Below are positions 1 to 8,790 of a DNA stretch of 64,000 bases, in pieces. The notes beneath the pieces were generated by a model. That model was not told the DNA's origin. It saw nothing but the letters and a program-made list of their open reading frames with translations, and made no database searches. The stretch's first letter is position 1. Every line of letters starts with the position of its first letter. Both the position numbers and the translations under genes were made by a program. This DNA is from Bacillus_BD oryzisoli_A (lineage in GTDB: Bacteria > Bacillota > Bacilli > Bacillales > Cytobacillaceae): contig NZ_JBHZRC010000013.1 in NCBI RefSeq assembly GCF_043641075.1, positions 1 to 64,000 on the forward strand, read 5' to 3'.

Positions 1-67
1 ATGAAGTAAACTGGGGTATTTTTGTTCTTCCGAAAGGAAAACCTTTCGACAATATTATCTATTACAC

Positions 68-125
68 CAGGCACCACAAAAAGACATTTGTATTATATTG
101 TCCATTTGTGGTGCCTGACACCAAT
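68..125. repeat. Inverted repeat of a second family (GGTGCCTGACACC type)
   Basis: Arms CAGGCACCACAAA and TTTGTGGTGCCTG face each other around an AT-rich loop, followed directly by GACACC. It is unrelated in sequence to the GGGACGGTTCT repeats that follow. I see only this copy in the window, so calling it a dispersed family is inference. Confidence 0.5.
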
Positions 126-130
126 ATTGA

Positions 131-188
131 AAGCAGGGGGACGGTTCTGCTGCTTCCTATGGAAGCAATAGAACCGTCCCCCTGCTTC
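131..188. repeat. REP-like repeat, head-to-head pair (R then F)
   Basis: R monomer (131-158) and F monomer (161-188) are separated by TAT and pair almost perfectly, with only a GCT/ATT mismatch in the arms. The F arm ends inside the stop codon of the kinase gene on the minus strand. The core of about 52 bases is identical to the pair at 4607-4661. Confidence 0.9.
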
Positions 189-1729
189 TACACTTCAAAT
201 TTCACGAGGAAGGTTGTGCCTTCTGTGCTTGTTTGGATTTCGATTTTGGCTTGGTGCCGGGCGGCGATGCCGTAGCAGACGCCGAGTCCGAGGCCAGTTC
301 CGTTATCTTTTGTTGAGAAGAAGGGAGTGCCCAATTTTTCCAAGACTTCTGGTTTAATTCCTTCGCCTTCATCCTTCACTGATAGTACAACATAATTGTC
401 TTCCTTGAACGTTCGGATCGTAATCATTTTTCCAGGCTCCATGGCCTCTAAGCCGTTTCGGTAAAGGTTCAGAATCAGCTGGCGGATTTCATTTCGATTG
501 ACCATCAGGCTGGGAATGTCCGATAATTCCAGCTCAACCTGTTTATTCTGGTTAGAGGCATCGGCCTGTAGTAAAGGAACCATGTCACCGATAATCGAAT
601 TTAAATCCCATTTTTGTAAACCAGCTAACCTTGTATTTCCCATTGAAAGGAACTCGGTGATGATTAAATTGGCACGATCAAGCTCGTCAATCATCAAGCG
701 AAAATAATCATGATATTTTGCACATTCGTCATTGTTGCCTAATAGCTGCAGGAATCCTCGTACGGTTGTCATGGGATTTCGAATTTCATGGCTGATTCCA
801 GCAGCCATTTGCCCAATTAAATCGAGCCCTGATAAACGTTTCATTTCGTTCTCGTACTTTTTCTTTTCTGTTACATCTTTGAAAAAGCTGCAGATTCCGT
901 CATCAAAGGGGTAAACTGTGATCTCGTACAACAAATCATCATAGGGAAAGTTAGCTTCAAAGTGAACAGGAACCCGTTCTTCCATCGCCCGAAGATATTC
1001 CTTCCCCCAGATTGTTTCCTTCAACTTTGGAAAAACATCCCACAGCTTCCGGCCGACTAAATCACTTGCCGCCATTTTATCAGGAAAATAGGGATGGTTA
1101 TTGACATAAATGTAACGCCACGATTTGTCCAAGGCGACAAAGCCGTCCGTAATACTTTCAACGATATTCATGATTCTTTTATTAGCAGAGGCCAGCTCCT
1201 TTGTACGCATTTCAATCGTGCTTTCAAGCATATCCCGATGGTGAATTAACTCCATCGTCAATTGATCCTTCTCTTCCTCAAGTTTCTTTTGCATTTCTAA
1301 TGCCTTTTCAAGCTCTTGGTTCTTCCTTGTAAGCTCGTCCTTGGAATGCTTGAGAGTCAGATGTGTCCTGACCCTTGAAATCAATTCCTTTCGATGAAAG
1401 GGCTTTGTCATATAATCAACGGCCCCTAAATCAAAGCCTTTGACGATGTCCTCTGGCTCATTTTTTACGGTTAAAAAAATTACTGGTATATCTCGATACC
1501 GCCGGTCTGCTTTTATCGTCGCGCAAACCTCATAGCCATCGATATCGGGCATCTCTACATCTAATAAAATCAGGTCAGGGGTATGCTCTGTAAGGAACTG
1601 GTACACCTCGAGAGCACCTTGTGCAATACCGAGCTCATACCCATGATCTGCCATAATGGTCGCCAAAACTTGTATATTACTAGGGTTGTCATCCACAATT
1701 AGCACTAACTCATTTTTTTTATTTTCCAT
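188..1729 (-). CDS. Hybrid sensor kinase: REC-coiled coil-PAS-HisKA-HATPase
   Basis: A 513-residue protein with an N-terminal receiver domain (acidic DD pair near 13-14, phosphoacceptor Asp57 in LLDVEMPD, Lys109 in MTKPF). A charged coiled coil (about 128-185) and a PAS domain (about 186-290) follow. The HisKA motif GISHEIRNP carries His314, and the ATPase has the N-box (NLYRNGLEAM) and G-boxes (DEGEGI, GTGLGLG). There is no membrane segment, so it should be cytosolic. The HisKA sequence resembles Bacillus sporulation-type kinases; feeding the Spo0F phosphorelay is inference. It overlaps the upstream kinase gene by 11 bases, suggesting translational coupling and a shared pathway. Its receiver could accept phosphate from that partner. 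The last bases of the gene touch the repeat at 131-188. Confidence 0.93.
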   Translation of the reverse strand: MENKKNELVLIVDDNPSNIQVLATIMADHGYELGIAQGALEVYQFLTEHTPDLILLDVEMPDIDGYEVCATIKADRRYRDIPVIFLTVKNEPEDIVKGFDLGAVDYMTKPFHRKELISRVRTHLTLKHSKDELTRKNQELEKALEMQKKLEEEKDQLTMELIHHRDMLESTIEMRTKELASANKRIMNIVESITDGFVALDKSWRYIYVNNHPYFPDKMAASDLVGRKLWDVFPKLKETIWGKEYLRAMEERVPVHFEANFPYDDLLYEITVYPFDDGICSFFKDVTEKKKYENEMKRLSGLDLIGQMAAGISHEIRNPMTTVRGFLQLLGNNDECAKYHDYFRLMIDELDRANLIITEFLSMGNTRLAGLQKWDLNSIIGDMVPLLQADASNQNKQVELELSDIPSLMVNRNEIRQLILNLYRNGLEAMEPGKMITIRTFKEDNYVVLSVKDEGEGIKPEVLEKLGTPFFSTKDNGTGLGLGVCYGIAARHQAKIEIQTSTEGTTFLVKFEV

Positions 1730-4472
1730 CTGGTTGATCCTCTATTAATATTTTTTCAATTTGTTTTAGTTTCGCTTTGATTTTTATAATATCATAGCAT
1801 TCGACATGGCTCATTAGTTCTTTTCCTTCGGACATCAAAAGCTTGGATTGATGCTGCTGACCAAGTGTAATTAACCTGTCAGCTAAGCCTTTCACATTGC
1901 TGATGATGATAGAAGTTTCTAGCTTTTTCACAATTGGGAGCAATTGACTTCTTATTTCCGCCAAAATCTCTGGGGCAAGGAGGTTGTCCTTGTCTAACCC
2001 TTCAATCTGGGAGGCGTTTGCCAAAATGGCACTGTCTGGATGGAAAAATTGTGACACCATAGTTAATAACTGCTCTGAATGAACAGGCTTTAGCAAATAA
2101 CCGTCAAACATGCTGTCCGCAGGCAGACCTTGAGAGGCGGATGCACTTAAAGCAATAATTGGAATGTCTTTGGTATCCTGCTGTGTTTTCAGTTTAGCAG
2201 AAGCTTCAAATCCGTCCATGACTGGCATCACAATGTCTGTAATGATCAAATCAGGCTCCTCCTGCTCGCAGATTCTTATCGCTTCAAGCCCGTTTTCCGC
2301 AAGAAGGACTCGTAGCCCCGCCTTTGAAAGCAATTCTTTTAACAAGAAACGATTGGTTTCAATATCATCAACAACCAGGATGGTTTCATTGGCAAACTGA
2401 TATTTCATGAAGGAAGTGGTGTCTCGATTTTCGGAAACAGATTCCGTAGCCGCGATCTGGACATTGGAAAAATTCACAGTGAAAATGCTGCCTTTGCCGA
2501 CTTTGCTTTCCAGTGAGATACTTCCATTCATCATTTCAACTAATTTTTTCGTAATCGGCAGACCTAAACCAGTCCCGCCATATTTTTTGATGCTTTGCCC
2601 CGACACCTGGGTAAATGACTGAAAGATGTTTTCCTTTTCATGTTCAGGAATGCCGATACCGGTATCTTCAACGGAAATTTGCAGGTCGACACAGCTAATA
2701 TCGTTTGTTGTAGAAGGCGTTACGTGTAACGATAGCTTCACATAACCTTTTTCCGTAAACTTCACTGCATTACCGGCTAAATTTAAGAGAATCTGACGGA
2801 TTCTTACTTCGTCAAACAGGACGAGTTCAGGTACCACACCCTGAATGTCAATCATAAATTCAATGTCCTTTTCCTGCACCTTTTGCATGAAGATGGTCTC
2901 GATTTCTTCTAAAGCAGCCGGTAATGTGACAGGCTTGTTATGCAGTTCAATTTTTCCTGCCTCAATTTTAGAAAGATCGAGAATATCATTAATGATCGTG
3001 AGCAGGTTATTTCCTGCTGTATGGATCGTTGTAATATAGCTTTTGTGCGTATCATCCTCGACTGTGTTCTTAAGAAGCTCGCTAAAGCCAATGATGGCAT
3101 TTAACGGCGTGCGAATTTCATGACTCATATTCGCGAGAAACTCGCTTTTTGCTGCATTGGCCTTGTCTGCTTCTTGTTTTGCATCGTTTAATTCAACATT
3201 GGCCTTTTCAATTTCTGCGGTTCTTTCTTTTACTTTATCTTCAAGGTTATTAATATGTCTATATAATTCATCTGCCATATTATTGAAGGATTTAGCCAGC
3301 ATGCCAATTTCATCATTTTTGTAGACCTTTGCTCTTTGCAGTAAATCTCCTTTAGAAAATTTTTCCGCAGATTCAATCAAGTTATTGATTGGTTTTAACA
3401 TGAAATCAGTGCTTTTTTTGTAGATTCCTATCGATAGTAGAAGAGCTAAAATCGATAAGAGGATGGCAGTTTGGATGTTTTTATGAATATCTGCTGTAAA
3501 TGGATGATCCGGAATGGCAGTGATAATCAGCCAGTTGATTCCTTCTCGTTCATATTCTGTTAATTTAATATGGAGTTTTCCATTTTCTGTTTCTTTAATC
3601 ATTTTATTTTCATTTGTTGTTAAAAGGTGGTTATAGGCATCCTTGATTGATGTATCTTCTATTGTATCAATCGAGATTCTACTGTAAGTTCCATCGGCAT
3701 TTTTTTGGAAATTAGGAACGTCCAATGAATTTGCTACAAGATCCCCTGTACTTTTCTCCACGACATAGGCCGTTGCCATTCGGTCGGATACAACATCCTT
3801 TAAAAATTTGTTTAGGCTTGAAAGTGTGATATGTGTACCTAATACACCTTGAAGCTGTCCGGCTTTATTGTATATAGGATAGGCTGAAGTCAGCACTAAA
3901 TCATCCTTTACAAAATGTTTATATAAAGGAGAGAAAATGGGTTTCCCAGCCTGCTTGGCCATGGTATACCATATCCTTGTCCGTGGATCAAACTCGCCAA
4001 AGTCGTCGACAAACACTCCCTCTGTCATAAGGTCTGTGACAGTGAAATAGTAGGAGTGCCGATTTGTTTCAGCTGTGCTGCGGTAGAGCTCAATGTCATT
4101 GTTGGCATTTCTTCGTGCGCCGAAATAATCTCCATTTTCCATCCCATAGCTAAAGCTATAAATTTCCTCGCTGCTTGATTGAATGAGATTGGCGAAGAAT
4201 TCTTCACGCTTCGGCTTATTGGAAAAATCAATAATGTTATCCGCGATAATTTGCTGATTTAATTTGTTCATATCAGTTGGAAGACTAATCAGCTCGTCAA
4301 TTTCATTGAGGATGTCTTTACTCGCATCGTTTTCCAGCTTTTCAATAAAACCCTTTGAGGACTCGTTCCAATTTGAAAATATAATAAAGCCAATAATCAT
4401 AAGCGTACTGACCATTAGAAAGATAAAAGATATACTAATGATGCCTCGAATTGAACTTGTTCGCTTTTCCAT
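1719..4472 (-). CDS. Membrane hybrid histidine kinase: dCache-HAMP-HisKA-HATPase-REC
   Basis: The ATG at 4472 is preferred (protein begins MEKRTSSIRG, 917 residues) because GGGGAAAG lies just upstream. The open frame extends 12 codons further to 4508 without a ribosome site. An N-terminal transmembrane helix, a large extracytoplasmic Cache-type sensor (about 45-330), a second helix (about 340-360) and HAMP precede HisKA (MSHEIRTPLNAI), HATPase (NLAGNAVKF, DTGIGI, GGTGLGL) and a receiver domain (ITDIVMPVMDGF). The last 90 or so residues are helical, and I see no clear HPt histidine motif. Cache sensors bind small extracellular ligands; the ligand here is unknown. It is the first gene of a two-gene operon with the REC-PAS kinase. 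Confidence 0.93.
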   Translation of the reverse strand: MEKRTSSIRGIISISFIFLMVSTLMIIGFIIFSNWNESSKGFIEKLENDASKDILNEIDELISLPTDMNKLNQQIIADNIIDFSNKPKREEFFANLIQSSSEEIYSFSYGMENGDYFGARRNANNDIELYRSTAETNRHSYYFTVTDLMTEGVFVDDFGEFDPRTRIWYTMAKQAGKPIFSPLYKHFVKDDLVLTSAYPIYNKAGQLQGVLGTHITLSSLNKFLKDVVSDRMATAYVVEKSTGDLVANSLDVPNFQKNADGTYSRISIDTIEDTSIKDAYNHLLTTNENKMIKETENGKLHIKLTEYEREGINWLIITAIPDHPFTADIHKNIQTAILLSILALLLSIGIYKKSTDFMLKPINNLIESAEKFSKGDLLQRAKVYKNDEIGMLAKSFNNMADELYRHINNLEDKVKERTAEIEKANVELNDAKQEADKANAAKSEFLANMSHEIRTPLNAIIGFSELLKNTVEDDTHKSYITTIHTAGNNLLTIINDILDLSKIEAGKIELHNKPVTLPAALEEIETIFMQKVQEKDIEFMIDIQGVVPELVLFDEVRIRQILLNLAGNAVKFTEKGYVKLSLHVTPSTTNDISCVDLQISVEDTGIGIPEHEKENIFQSFTQVSGQSIKKYGGTGLGLPITKKLVEMMNGSISLESKVGKGSIFTVNFSNVQIAATESVSENRDTTSFMKYQFANETILVVDDIETNRFLLKELLSKAGLRVLLAENGLEAIRICEQEEPDLIITDIVMPVMDGFEASAKLKTQQDTKDIPIIALSASASQGLPADSMFDGYLLKPVHSEQLLTMVSQFFHPDSAILANASQIEGLDKDNLLAPEILAEIRSQLLPIVKKLETSIIISNVKGLADRLITLGQQHQSKLLMSEGKELMSHVECYDIIKIKAKLKQIEKILIEDQPDGK

Positions 4473-4794
4473 ACATCTTTCCCCATTTCTGAAACCCATT
4501 ACATTCAAGCAACTCTCTATCTCATCTTAATCTAATAAATAACTTCAATAAAATACTCTCCTGATATAATATATGTCTATATTGTGAAATTTAGTTTAAC
4601 GGAGTATACAGGGGGACGGTTCTGCTGCTTCCTATGGAAGCAATAGAACCGTCCCCCTGTACTTTTTTATAAGGAGCCTCTAATTTATAGAGGATTTGGA
4701 TGTTGCTTATCGAATATTTAAAATAATATATATAGTCATCTTTTATCATCTTGCCTATCATCGACTATTGAGTACTTTTGAGGGGTGAACGAGC
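4473..4794. other. Intergenic region between divergent kinase operon and SLH gene
   Basis: It holds the repeat pair at 4607-4661 and a small hairpin (CCTCTA/TAGAGG, 4676-4692). Otherwise it is AT-rich with no ORF that has a ribosome site. Promoters for the two divergent transcripts must lie here, but I could not pick a convincing hexamer pair. Confidence 0.5.
4607..4661. repeat. REP-like repeat, head-to-head pair (R then F)
   Basis: Same R-TAT-F arrangement and the same internal mismatch as the pair at 131-188. The two pairs bracket the two-kinase operon in the same orientation. The outer ends read TACAGGGGG and CCCCCTGTA, so the terminal GAAGC/GCTTC is missing here. Confidence 0.9.
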
Positions 4795-5856
4795 ATGAAA
4801 GCAGTGAAGATGTTGATTCTTGTGTTGTTAGTTGCTTTACTCCCGTTTCAAATGGCATTGGCAAAGGAGAGAAAGTCGATTGATTCCTACGAATTTCACG
4901 ATGAAGGAATTGATCAGCATTGGGCCTATGAAGAAAGCGAGAATCTACTTTATGCCGATGTAATGGAAGGATTCATGGGAGATGATGGCAGGATGTTTAT
5001 AAAGCTGAATGAATATATCACCCGTGCACAATTTGTGAAAATACTCGTCAATGCGTTAGGGTTAGCAAGTGATGGATCTGGAAAGAGCTTTTCAGATGTA
5101 AAACAGGATGAGTGGTACGCTGATTCAATCAGAATTGCCAGTGATTTAGGAATAATTGACGGCAATGACGGATATTTTTATCCAGAGAATTTTATCACGC
5201 GCGCTGAAATCACAAAGATTCTTGTGCTGGCTTTTGACAAATCAGTGCCTTTCTCAAATGAAGGTGGAAAAGCTTTTGCTGACATAGACCATGATAATTG
5301 GGCGGATACATTCATTCAGAAGGCTTCCTCGGTAAACATTGTCAGTGGATATGGAGATTCCTTTTATCCAAACCTATGGGCTACGAGGGCAGAGGCGTTT
5401 GTTATGCTGAATCGGGCGCTTCAGAAGGAACAGTCAGATTTGCCGGAGGATACGGAGCTTACAGCAGTATTGAAAGATTATATAACAAGTGAACATATGC
5501 TGGTAGAGACAAATCAATTTGCAGGGATTGCGGACTTAAAAGAAGAATATGGAACAGGGTTCTATCAAGCAGGCGGAGGAGACCCTAAGCCGTTTGATTG
5601 GTTTTATCCAGCGGTAGAGGAAGCCGAAATCAACATCCAAATCGATGAAGAAAATATGCAATTTAAAGTAATAGAAAAATCAAACCGCTTTGCCAAAGTC
5701 CAAGTAACCGGCATCACCGTTTCTGTCCAAGCAACCATTCCATCCCAGCCTGAACTCAATCAAGACTTCACCACCCAAATGGACAACGGAGAATATCACC
5801 TCAAAAAAGACCCAACCAACGGCAAATGGAAAATCTATAATTATCAGGACAGATAA
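4795..5856 (+). CDS. SLH-domain exported protein
   Basis: A signal peptide (hydrophobic LILVLLVALLPFQMALA, cut before KERKS) is followed by three S-layer-homology repeats at about 46-92, 97-150 and 158-208. Each has the ITRAQ/ITRAE/ATRAE-like motif, which normally anchors proteins to pyruvylated cell-wall polymer. The C-terminal 130 residues are a small alpha/beta-looking domain, possibly NTF2-like, of unknown role. Ribosome site GAGGGG lies before ATG. Codon use changes sharply at the 3' end: 5761-5850 is 71% A+C against 44% at 5041-5130, right beside the R repeats at 5860 and 5895. Confidence 0.9.
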   Translation: MKAVKMLILVLLVALLPFQMALAKERKSIDSYEFHDEGIDQHWAYEESENLLYADVMEGFMGDDGRMFIKLNEYITRAQFVKILVNALGLASDGSGKSFSDVKQDEWYADSIRIASDLGIIDGNDGYFYPENFITRAEITKILVLAFDKSVPFSNEGGKAFADIDHDNWADTFIQKASSVNIVSGYGDSFYPNLWATRAEAFVMLNRALQKEQSDLPEDTELTAVLKDYITSEHMLVETNQFAGIADLKEEYGTGFYQAGGGDPKPFDWFYPAVEEAEINIQIDEENMQFKVIEKSNRFAKVQVTGITVSVQATIPSQPELNQDFTTQMDNGEYHLKKDPTNGKWKIYNYQDR

Positions 5857-5859
5857 AGC

Positions 5860-5922
5860 GGAAGCGGGGGGACGGTTCTCTCGCTTCCAATACAGAAGCA
5901 GAGGGACGGTTCTTTTGCTTCC
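5860..5922. repeat. REP-like repeats, two R copies in tandem
   Basis: Two same-orientation monomers at 5860-5888 and 5895-5922, starting 3 bases after the SLH gene stop. Each can fold on itself through GGAAGC/GCTTCC ends. Confidence 0.9.
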
Positions 5923-5941
5923 AAACTCATCTTGTTCTAGG

Positions 5942-5981
5942 GGAAAAGCCTGAGGATGTCCAGTATCCTTCGGCTTTTCTA
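5942..5981. terminator. Bidirectional terminator
   Basis: Long stem GAAAAGCCTGAGGAT / ATCCTTCGGCTTTTC with T-rich exits on both strands. It lies between convergent genes, the SLH protein (+) and the NUDIX hydrolase (-). Confidence 0.8.
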
Positions 5982-5985
5982 TTGT

Positions 5986-6462
5986 TTAATGGAACTGGAT
6001 GTTGTTTCGAGTCTTTATTTTGTCCCTGAAATGATCCAAGATGATCTTCGTAGTCTTTGTTATTTCTTTGGGCAGCCCATCCAATGAGAAGTAGGCAGCC
6101 TTGCTGATCTCCTTGTGATCCGGTTGTATTTCCCCCTGATCACCGTATGCTATGTAAACTGCAGCTACACTGTATACTTGGTCACCATTCGGATATACAT
6201 GGTACAAATCTTTGCCTGAAAATATATCAAAATAGGCTAGATTATCCGGATGTATTCCCATTTCTTCCTTCAGCTCTCGTCTAATTGTCTCCTCAAAGGT
6301 TTCGCCAGGCTCCATATATCCACCTGGAAGTCCCCAATTCATGGTGTCATTTCTGTATTGAAGCAGGACACCGCTTCCCGAGTCTAGAATAATAGCCCCG
6401 GCAGAATTTAAGATAATAGGATCGTTTCCTACTTTGCTTCTAATGTCCTCGATATAGCCCAT
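5986..6462 (-). CDS. NUDIX hydrolase
   Basis: A 158-residue protein carrying a complete Nudix box, GGYMEPGETFEETI followed by RRELKEEMGI, at about residues 47-70. All metal-binding glutamates are present. The family cleaves nucleoside diphosphates linked to another group; the substrate cannot be read from the sequence. It starts at ATG with an AAAGGAAAAC-type ribosome site and stands alone on the minus strand. Confidence 0.92.
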   Translation of the reverse strand: MGYIEDIRSKVGNDPIILNSAGAIILDSGSGVLLQYRNDTMNWGLPGGYMEPGETFEETIRRELKEEMGIHPDNLAYFDIFSGKDLYHVYPNGDQVYSVAAVYIAYGDQGEIQPDHKEISKAAYFSLDGLPKEITKTTKIILDHFRDKIKTRNNIQFH

Positions 6463-6595
6463 TTTTGTTTTCCTTTCCGGTTGGTTCTTTATTAAAATTT
6501 ATGCCCAAAATGACTGGCTAGATTCACTTTTTTTATTAACCTGATTCCAAACATGCTATGCGTGAAATGGGTAATATAAGAATGTGACAATGATT

Positions 6596-6622
6596 GGAAG
6601 CAGGAGAACCGTCCCCGTGCTT
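6596..6622. repeat. REP-like repeat, single F copy
   Basis: F orientation with the GCTTCC end slightly decayed (GTGCTTTA), 113 bases before the lipoprotein gene. Its 3' flank is not G+T-rich, unlike coding flanks of other copies. Confidence 0.85.
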
Positions 6623-6735
6623 TATTAGTACAAAAGAACGAAATTCTGTTTTTTGATGGACTTCTGCGTTCATTTCCTTATATTTCTACATTTCAATGGG
6701 CAAATATGATATAAAAAGGAAGGGGGGAATATACT

Positions 6736-7239
6736 ATGAAAAAGATTTTGCGATTAGGTTTTCTTGCTATGCTGATTATGGCCATTATGACATTGGCTGC
6801 AGCCTGTGCACCAGCTGAGAAGGAGACTGTCGATCCTGCTGACGAAGAAGTGCAGGGTGAAGTACAGGAGCCTAGTGATACTGACGAGCCTAGTACAGAT
6901 GGACAAGCTAAAGATGATGCAGATGAACCAACTGATACTGACAAGCCTGCAACGAATGAAGAACCTGCAGAGGTGAAGGAGCCGGCTGCTGGCAATGAAC
7001 CGGTTGGCGGCGACGAAGAAGACGCTAACGAGCAGACTGTTAAAGGTACATTTGGCGGCTTAGCAGACCCTCATACATTTGAATTGAAGACAAATGAAGT
7101 TCCTGAGGGAGTAATGGCCTTCCAATTTTACGATGAGGAAATTGGAGCTAAGCTTGCTAACATGGAAGAAGGACAAGAATTGACTGTCGTTTACACAACA
7201 AACGAACACGGACAAAATCTTGTTAAGAGCATTAAGTAA
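6736..7239 (+). CDS. Lipoprotein with acidic linker
   Basis: A signal sequence with lipobox LAAAC (Cys at about residue 24) is followed by a low-complexity, Glu/Asp/Pro/Thr-rich linker (about 28-95). The linker has repeated short DTDEP/DTDKP-like units and should be disordered. A compact domain of about 70 residues (about 98-167) ends the protein. That domain begins VKGTFGGLADPHTFEL and looks like a small beta fold seen in bacillar lipoproteins. The function is unknown. A strong ribosome site (AAGGGGGG) precedes ATG, and a terminator follows. Confidence 0.85.
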   Translation: MKKILRLGFLAMLIMAIMTLAAACAPAEKETVDPADEEVQGEVQEPSDTDEPSTDGQAKDDADEPTDTDKPATNEEPAEVKEPAAGNEPVGGDEEDANEQTVKGTFGGLADPHTFELKTNEVPEGVMAFQFYDEEIGAKLANMEEGQELTVVYTTNEHGQNLVKSIK

Positions 7240-7253
7240 TTGCAATACAAAGG

Positions 7254-7290
7254 GAGAGGAAGCCGTTATTGAACGGTTTCCTCTCTTTTT
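7254..7290 (+). terminator. Rho-independent terminator of the lipoprotein gene
   Basis: Stem GAGAGGAAGCCGTT / AACGGTTTCCTCTC with loop ATTG followed by TTTTT, 14 bases after the stop codon. Confidence 0.9.
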
Positions 7291-7464
7291 ATAGCCATCT
7301 TTTTTGAAAAAAAGATGAGTGTAAACAAGCTGCATAGCTTATCAAAAAGAATGCAAACTAACATAGCGGGTGCCGATAACGGAATGGATATCTTAACAGA
7401 TGCGTTCTTAGATTGTCTGCATCCTTGAACGAATATCCAAAATAACGAAAAGGGTGGTTAATAA

Positions 7465-7596
7465 ATGGCTAAAAATAAGAATCGAGCTAACAATAAAAAT
7501 AATGCCTTACCAAAAGCAGATGTGGAGTTTGCAGAAGAGAGAGGAAATGGGTTTGAAAAAGTAGCCTTAAAAGGGCTGAACGAACAAAATAAGTAA
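7465..7596 (+). CDS. Small hydrophilic protein, 43 residues
   Basis: Ribosome site AAGGGTGG lies 5 to 6 bases before ATG. The product starts MAKNKNRANNKNN and is rich in Asn/Lys, then has an acidic middle (ADVEFAEERGN). Small proteins of this composition in spore formers are often spore-core or coat components, but I do not recognise the family. The well-placed ribosome site makes it a believable gene. Confidence 0.65.
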   Translation: MAKNKNRANNKNNALPKADVEFAEERGNGFEKVALKGLNEQNK

Positions 7597-7654
7597 AATC
7601 AGGAGGGGCAGTTCACTGTCCCTTTAATACTTGCTTGATAGGATCAAGCTCAAA

Positions 7655-7710
7655 GGAAGCGGGAGAACCGTCCCTGCGCTTCCGAAGCATGAGAACCGTC
7701 CCCCTGCTTC
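7655..7710. repeat. REP-like repeats, two F copies in tandem
   Basis: F copies at 7655-7683 and 7684-7710 abut with no spacer. They end 17 bases before the stop of the alpha/beta hydrolase on the minus strand. An eroded GGGCAGTTCACTGTCCC segment just upstream (about 7607-7623) may be an older relic. Confidence 0.88.
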
Positions 7711-7727
7711 GGATTTGGCTCTGTATG

Positions 7728-8510
7728 TTAGCCGATAAATTCAATGAGATCTTTATTAAATTTGTCTTTTTCTTCCCAGAAGGGGCCGTGTCCGCTGTAT
7801 TTGAAGGGAATGGCATAGGAATTTGGGATGGATTGATGTAGGATATGTGATTGCGAGAATGGAATCACTTGATCATGAATTCCATGGATGATGAGGGTTG
7901 GGACAACTATTCGCGCTAGGTTTGATGCTAAATTTTCATCTCTTAAGGAGATGATCGTCTTTAGTGTGGCCCAGCTTGCTGCTTCTAGGCCCAACTGGAT
8001 AAACCATTCAGAGAAGGGGCGGGTAGCATTTTTATAGAAAAAAATATCGCTGACATCCTCGAGCATGCTCGGGCGGTCATTGCTACCCTTATTATAGAGC
8101 TGGGCGGCAGTTTCCTTTGTAAACCCAGTGGGAGCCGCCGCATCTACAAGGACCAGTTTAGATACACCATAGCCATTATGGCGTGCCATGTACCGGATTG
8201 AAATCGCGCCCGCCATTGAATGTCCGACGAGCGTAATGTTCTGTAATTGAAGTGTCCGAATCACCGTCCATAAGTCATCTGCCAGCCGGTTGTAATCATA
8301 CCCATGCCACGGTTTATCCGATTTTCCAAACCCTCTCAGGTCAATGCCGATGCACCTAAATCCCATCCCAGGCAGCACATTAAATTGATATTCAAACAGA
8401 TGGTGATTCAGCGGCCATCCGTGAACAAACACGATTGTACGGCTTCCTTTCGGATTTAAGTCCTCCACATATATGTTCACATTACGCTCTGTCATTACAA
8501 AATAGCCCAA
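7728..8510 (-). CDS. Alpha/beta hydrolase
   Basis: A 260-residue single-domain hydrolase. Catalytic Ser98 is in GHSMAG, Asp213 in HGIHDQVIP and His241 in SGHGPF, with the oxyanion motif HGWPLNHH near residue 30. The TTG start at 8510 is chosen because AGGGGGG precedes it by 7 bases; the later ATG (residue 6) has no ribosome site. It resembles esterases, non-haem chloroperoxidase-like and dienelactone-type hydrolases, and the substrate is unknown. The 3' end, next to F repeats, is G+T-rich on the + strand. Confidence 0.9.
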   Translation of the reverse strand: MGYFVMTERNVNIYVEDLNPKGSRTIVFVHGWPLNHHLFEYQFNVLPGMGFRCIGIDLRGFGKSDKPWHGYDYNRLADDLWTVIRTLQLQNITLVGHSMAGAISIRYMARHNGYGVSKLVLVDAAAPTGFTKETAAQLYNKGSNDRPSMLEDVSDIFFYKNATRPFSEWFIQLGLEAASWATLKTIISLRDENLASNLARIVVPTLIIHGIHDQVIPFSQSHILHQSIPNSYAIPFKYSGHGPFWEEKDKFNKDLIEFIG

Positions 8511-8593
8511 ACTGCAACCCCCCTAAAAACCTTTTAAATAAAATATATGAAATGGACAAGTAAGAATAGAAGCGTGCAGATTGTTCTTTTACT

Positions 8594-8620
8594 GAAGTGG
8601 AGGGGTGTTCTCATGCTTTC
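8594..8620. repeat. Degenerate REP-like repeat (R)
   Basis: GAAGTGGAGGGGTGTTCTCATGCTTTC aligns along its whole length with the R consensus but has several substitutions. It is an old copy between the hydrolase and the cupin gene. Confidence 0.6.
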
Positions 8621-8655
8621 TATTTACAAGTTAGGTGGATATTGCGATATAAAAA

Positions 8656-8690
8656 GAAGTGCCTGACCAAATGGATCGGGCACTTCCTTG
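8656..8690 (-). terminator. Terminator of the cupin transcript
   Basis: Stem GAAGTGCC...GGCACTTC with inner pairs GACC/GGATC. On the minus strand it is followed by CTTTTTATAT, and it lies about 100 bases beyond the cupin stop. Confidence 0.8.
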
Positions 8691-8790
8691 TGTTATGCGA
8701 AACGATTTCATCAATGCGGAATATAGGAATTACTTTTATTAGAGCTTGGGCAGTAAGCGAATTGACCCATGCTTTATGCAATTGAACTTT

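Noticed and set aside
7613..7816. Minus-strand ORF of 67 codons ending in repeat-derived sequence
   Set aside because: It overlaps the alpha/beta hydrolase end in another frame and includes KRRDGSPAS from the repeats. No ribosome site; shadow of repeat openness.
8597..8785. 62-codon ORF on the plus strand
   Set aside because: It runs through a degenerate repeat and the cupin terminator hairpin; no ribosome site.
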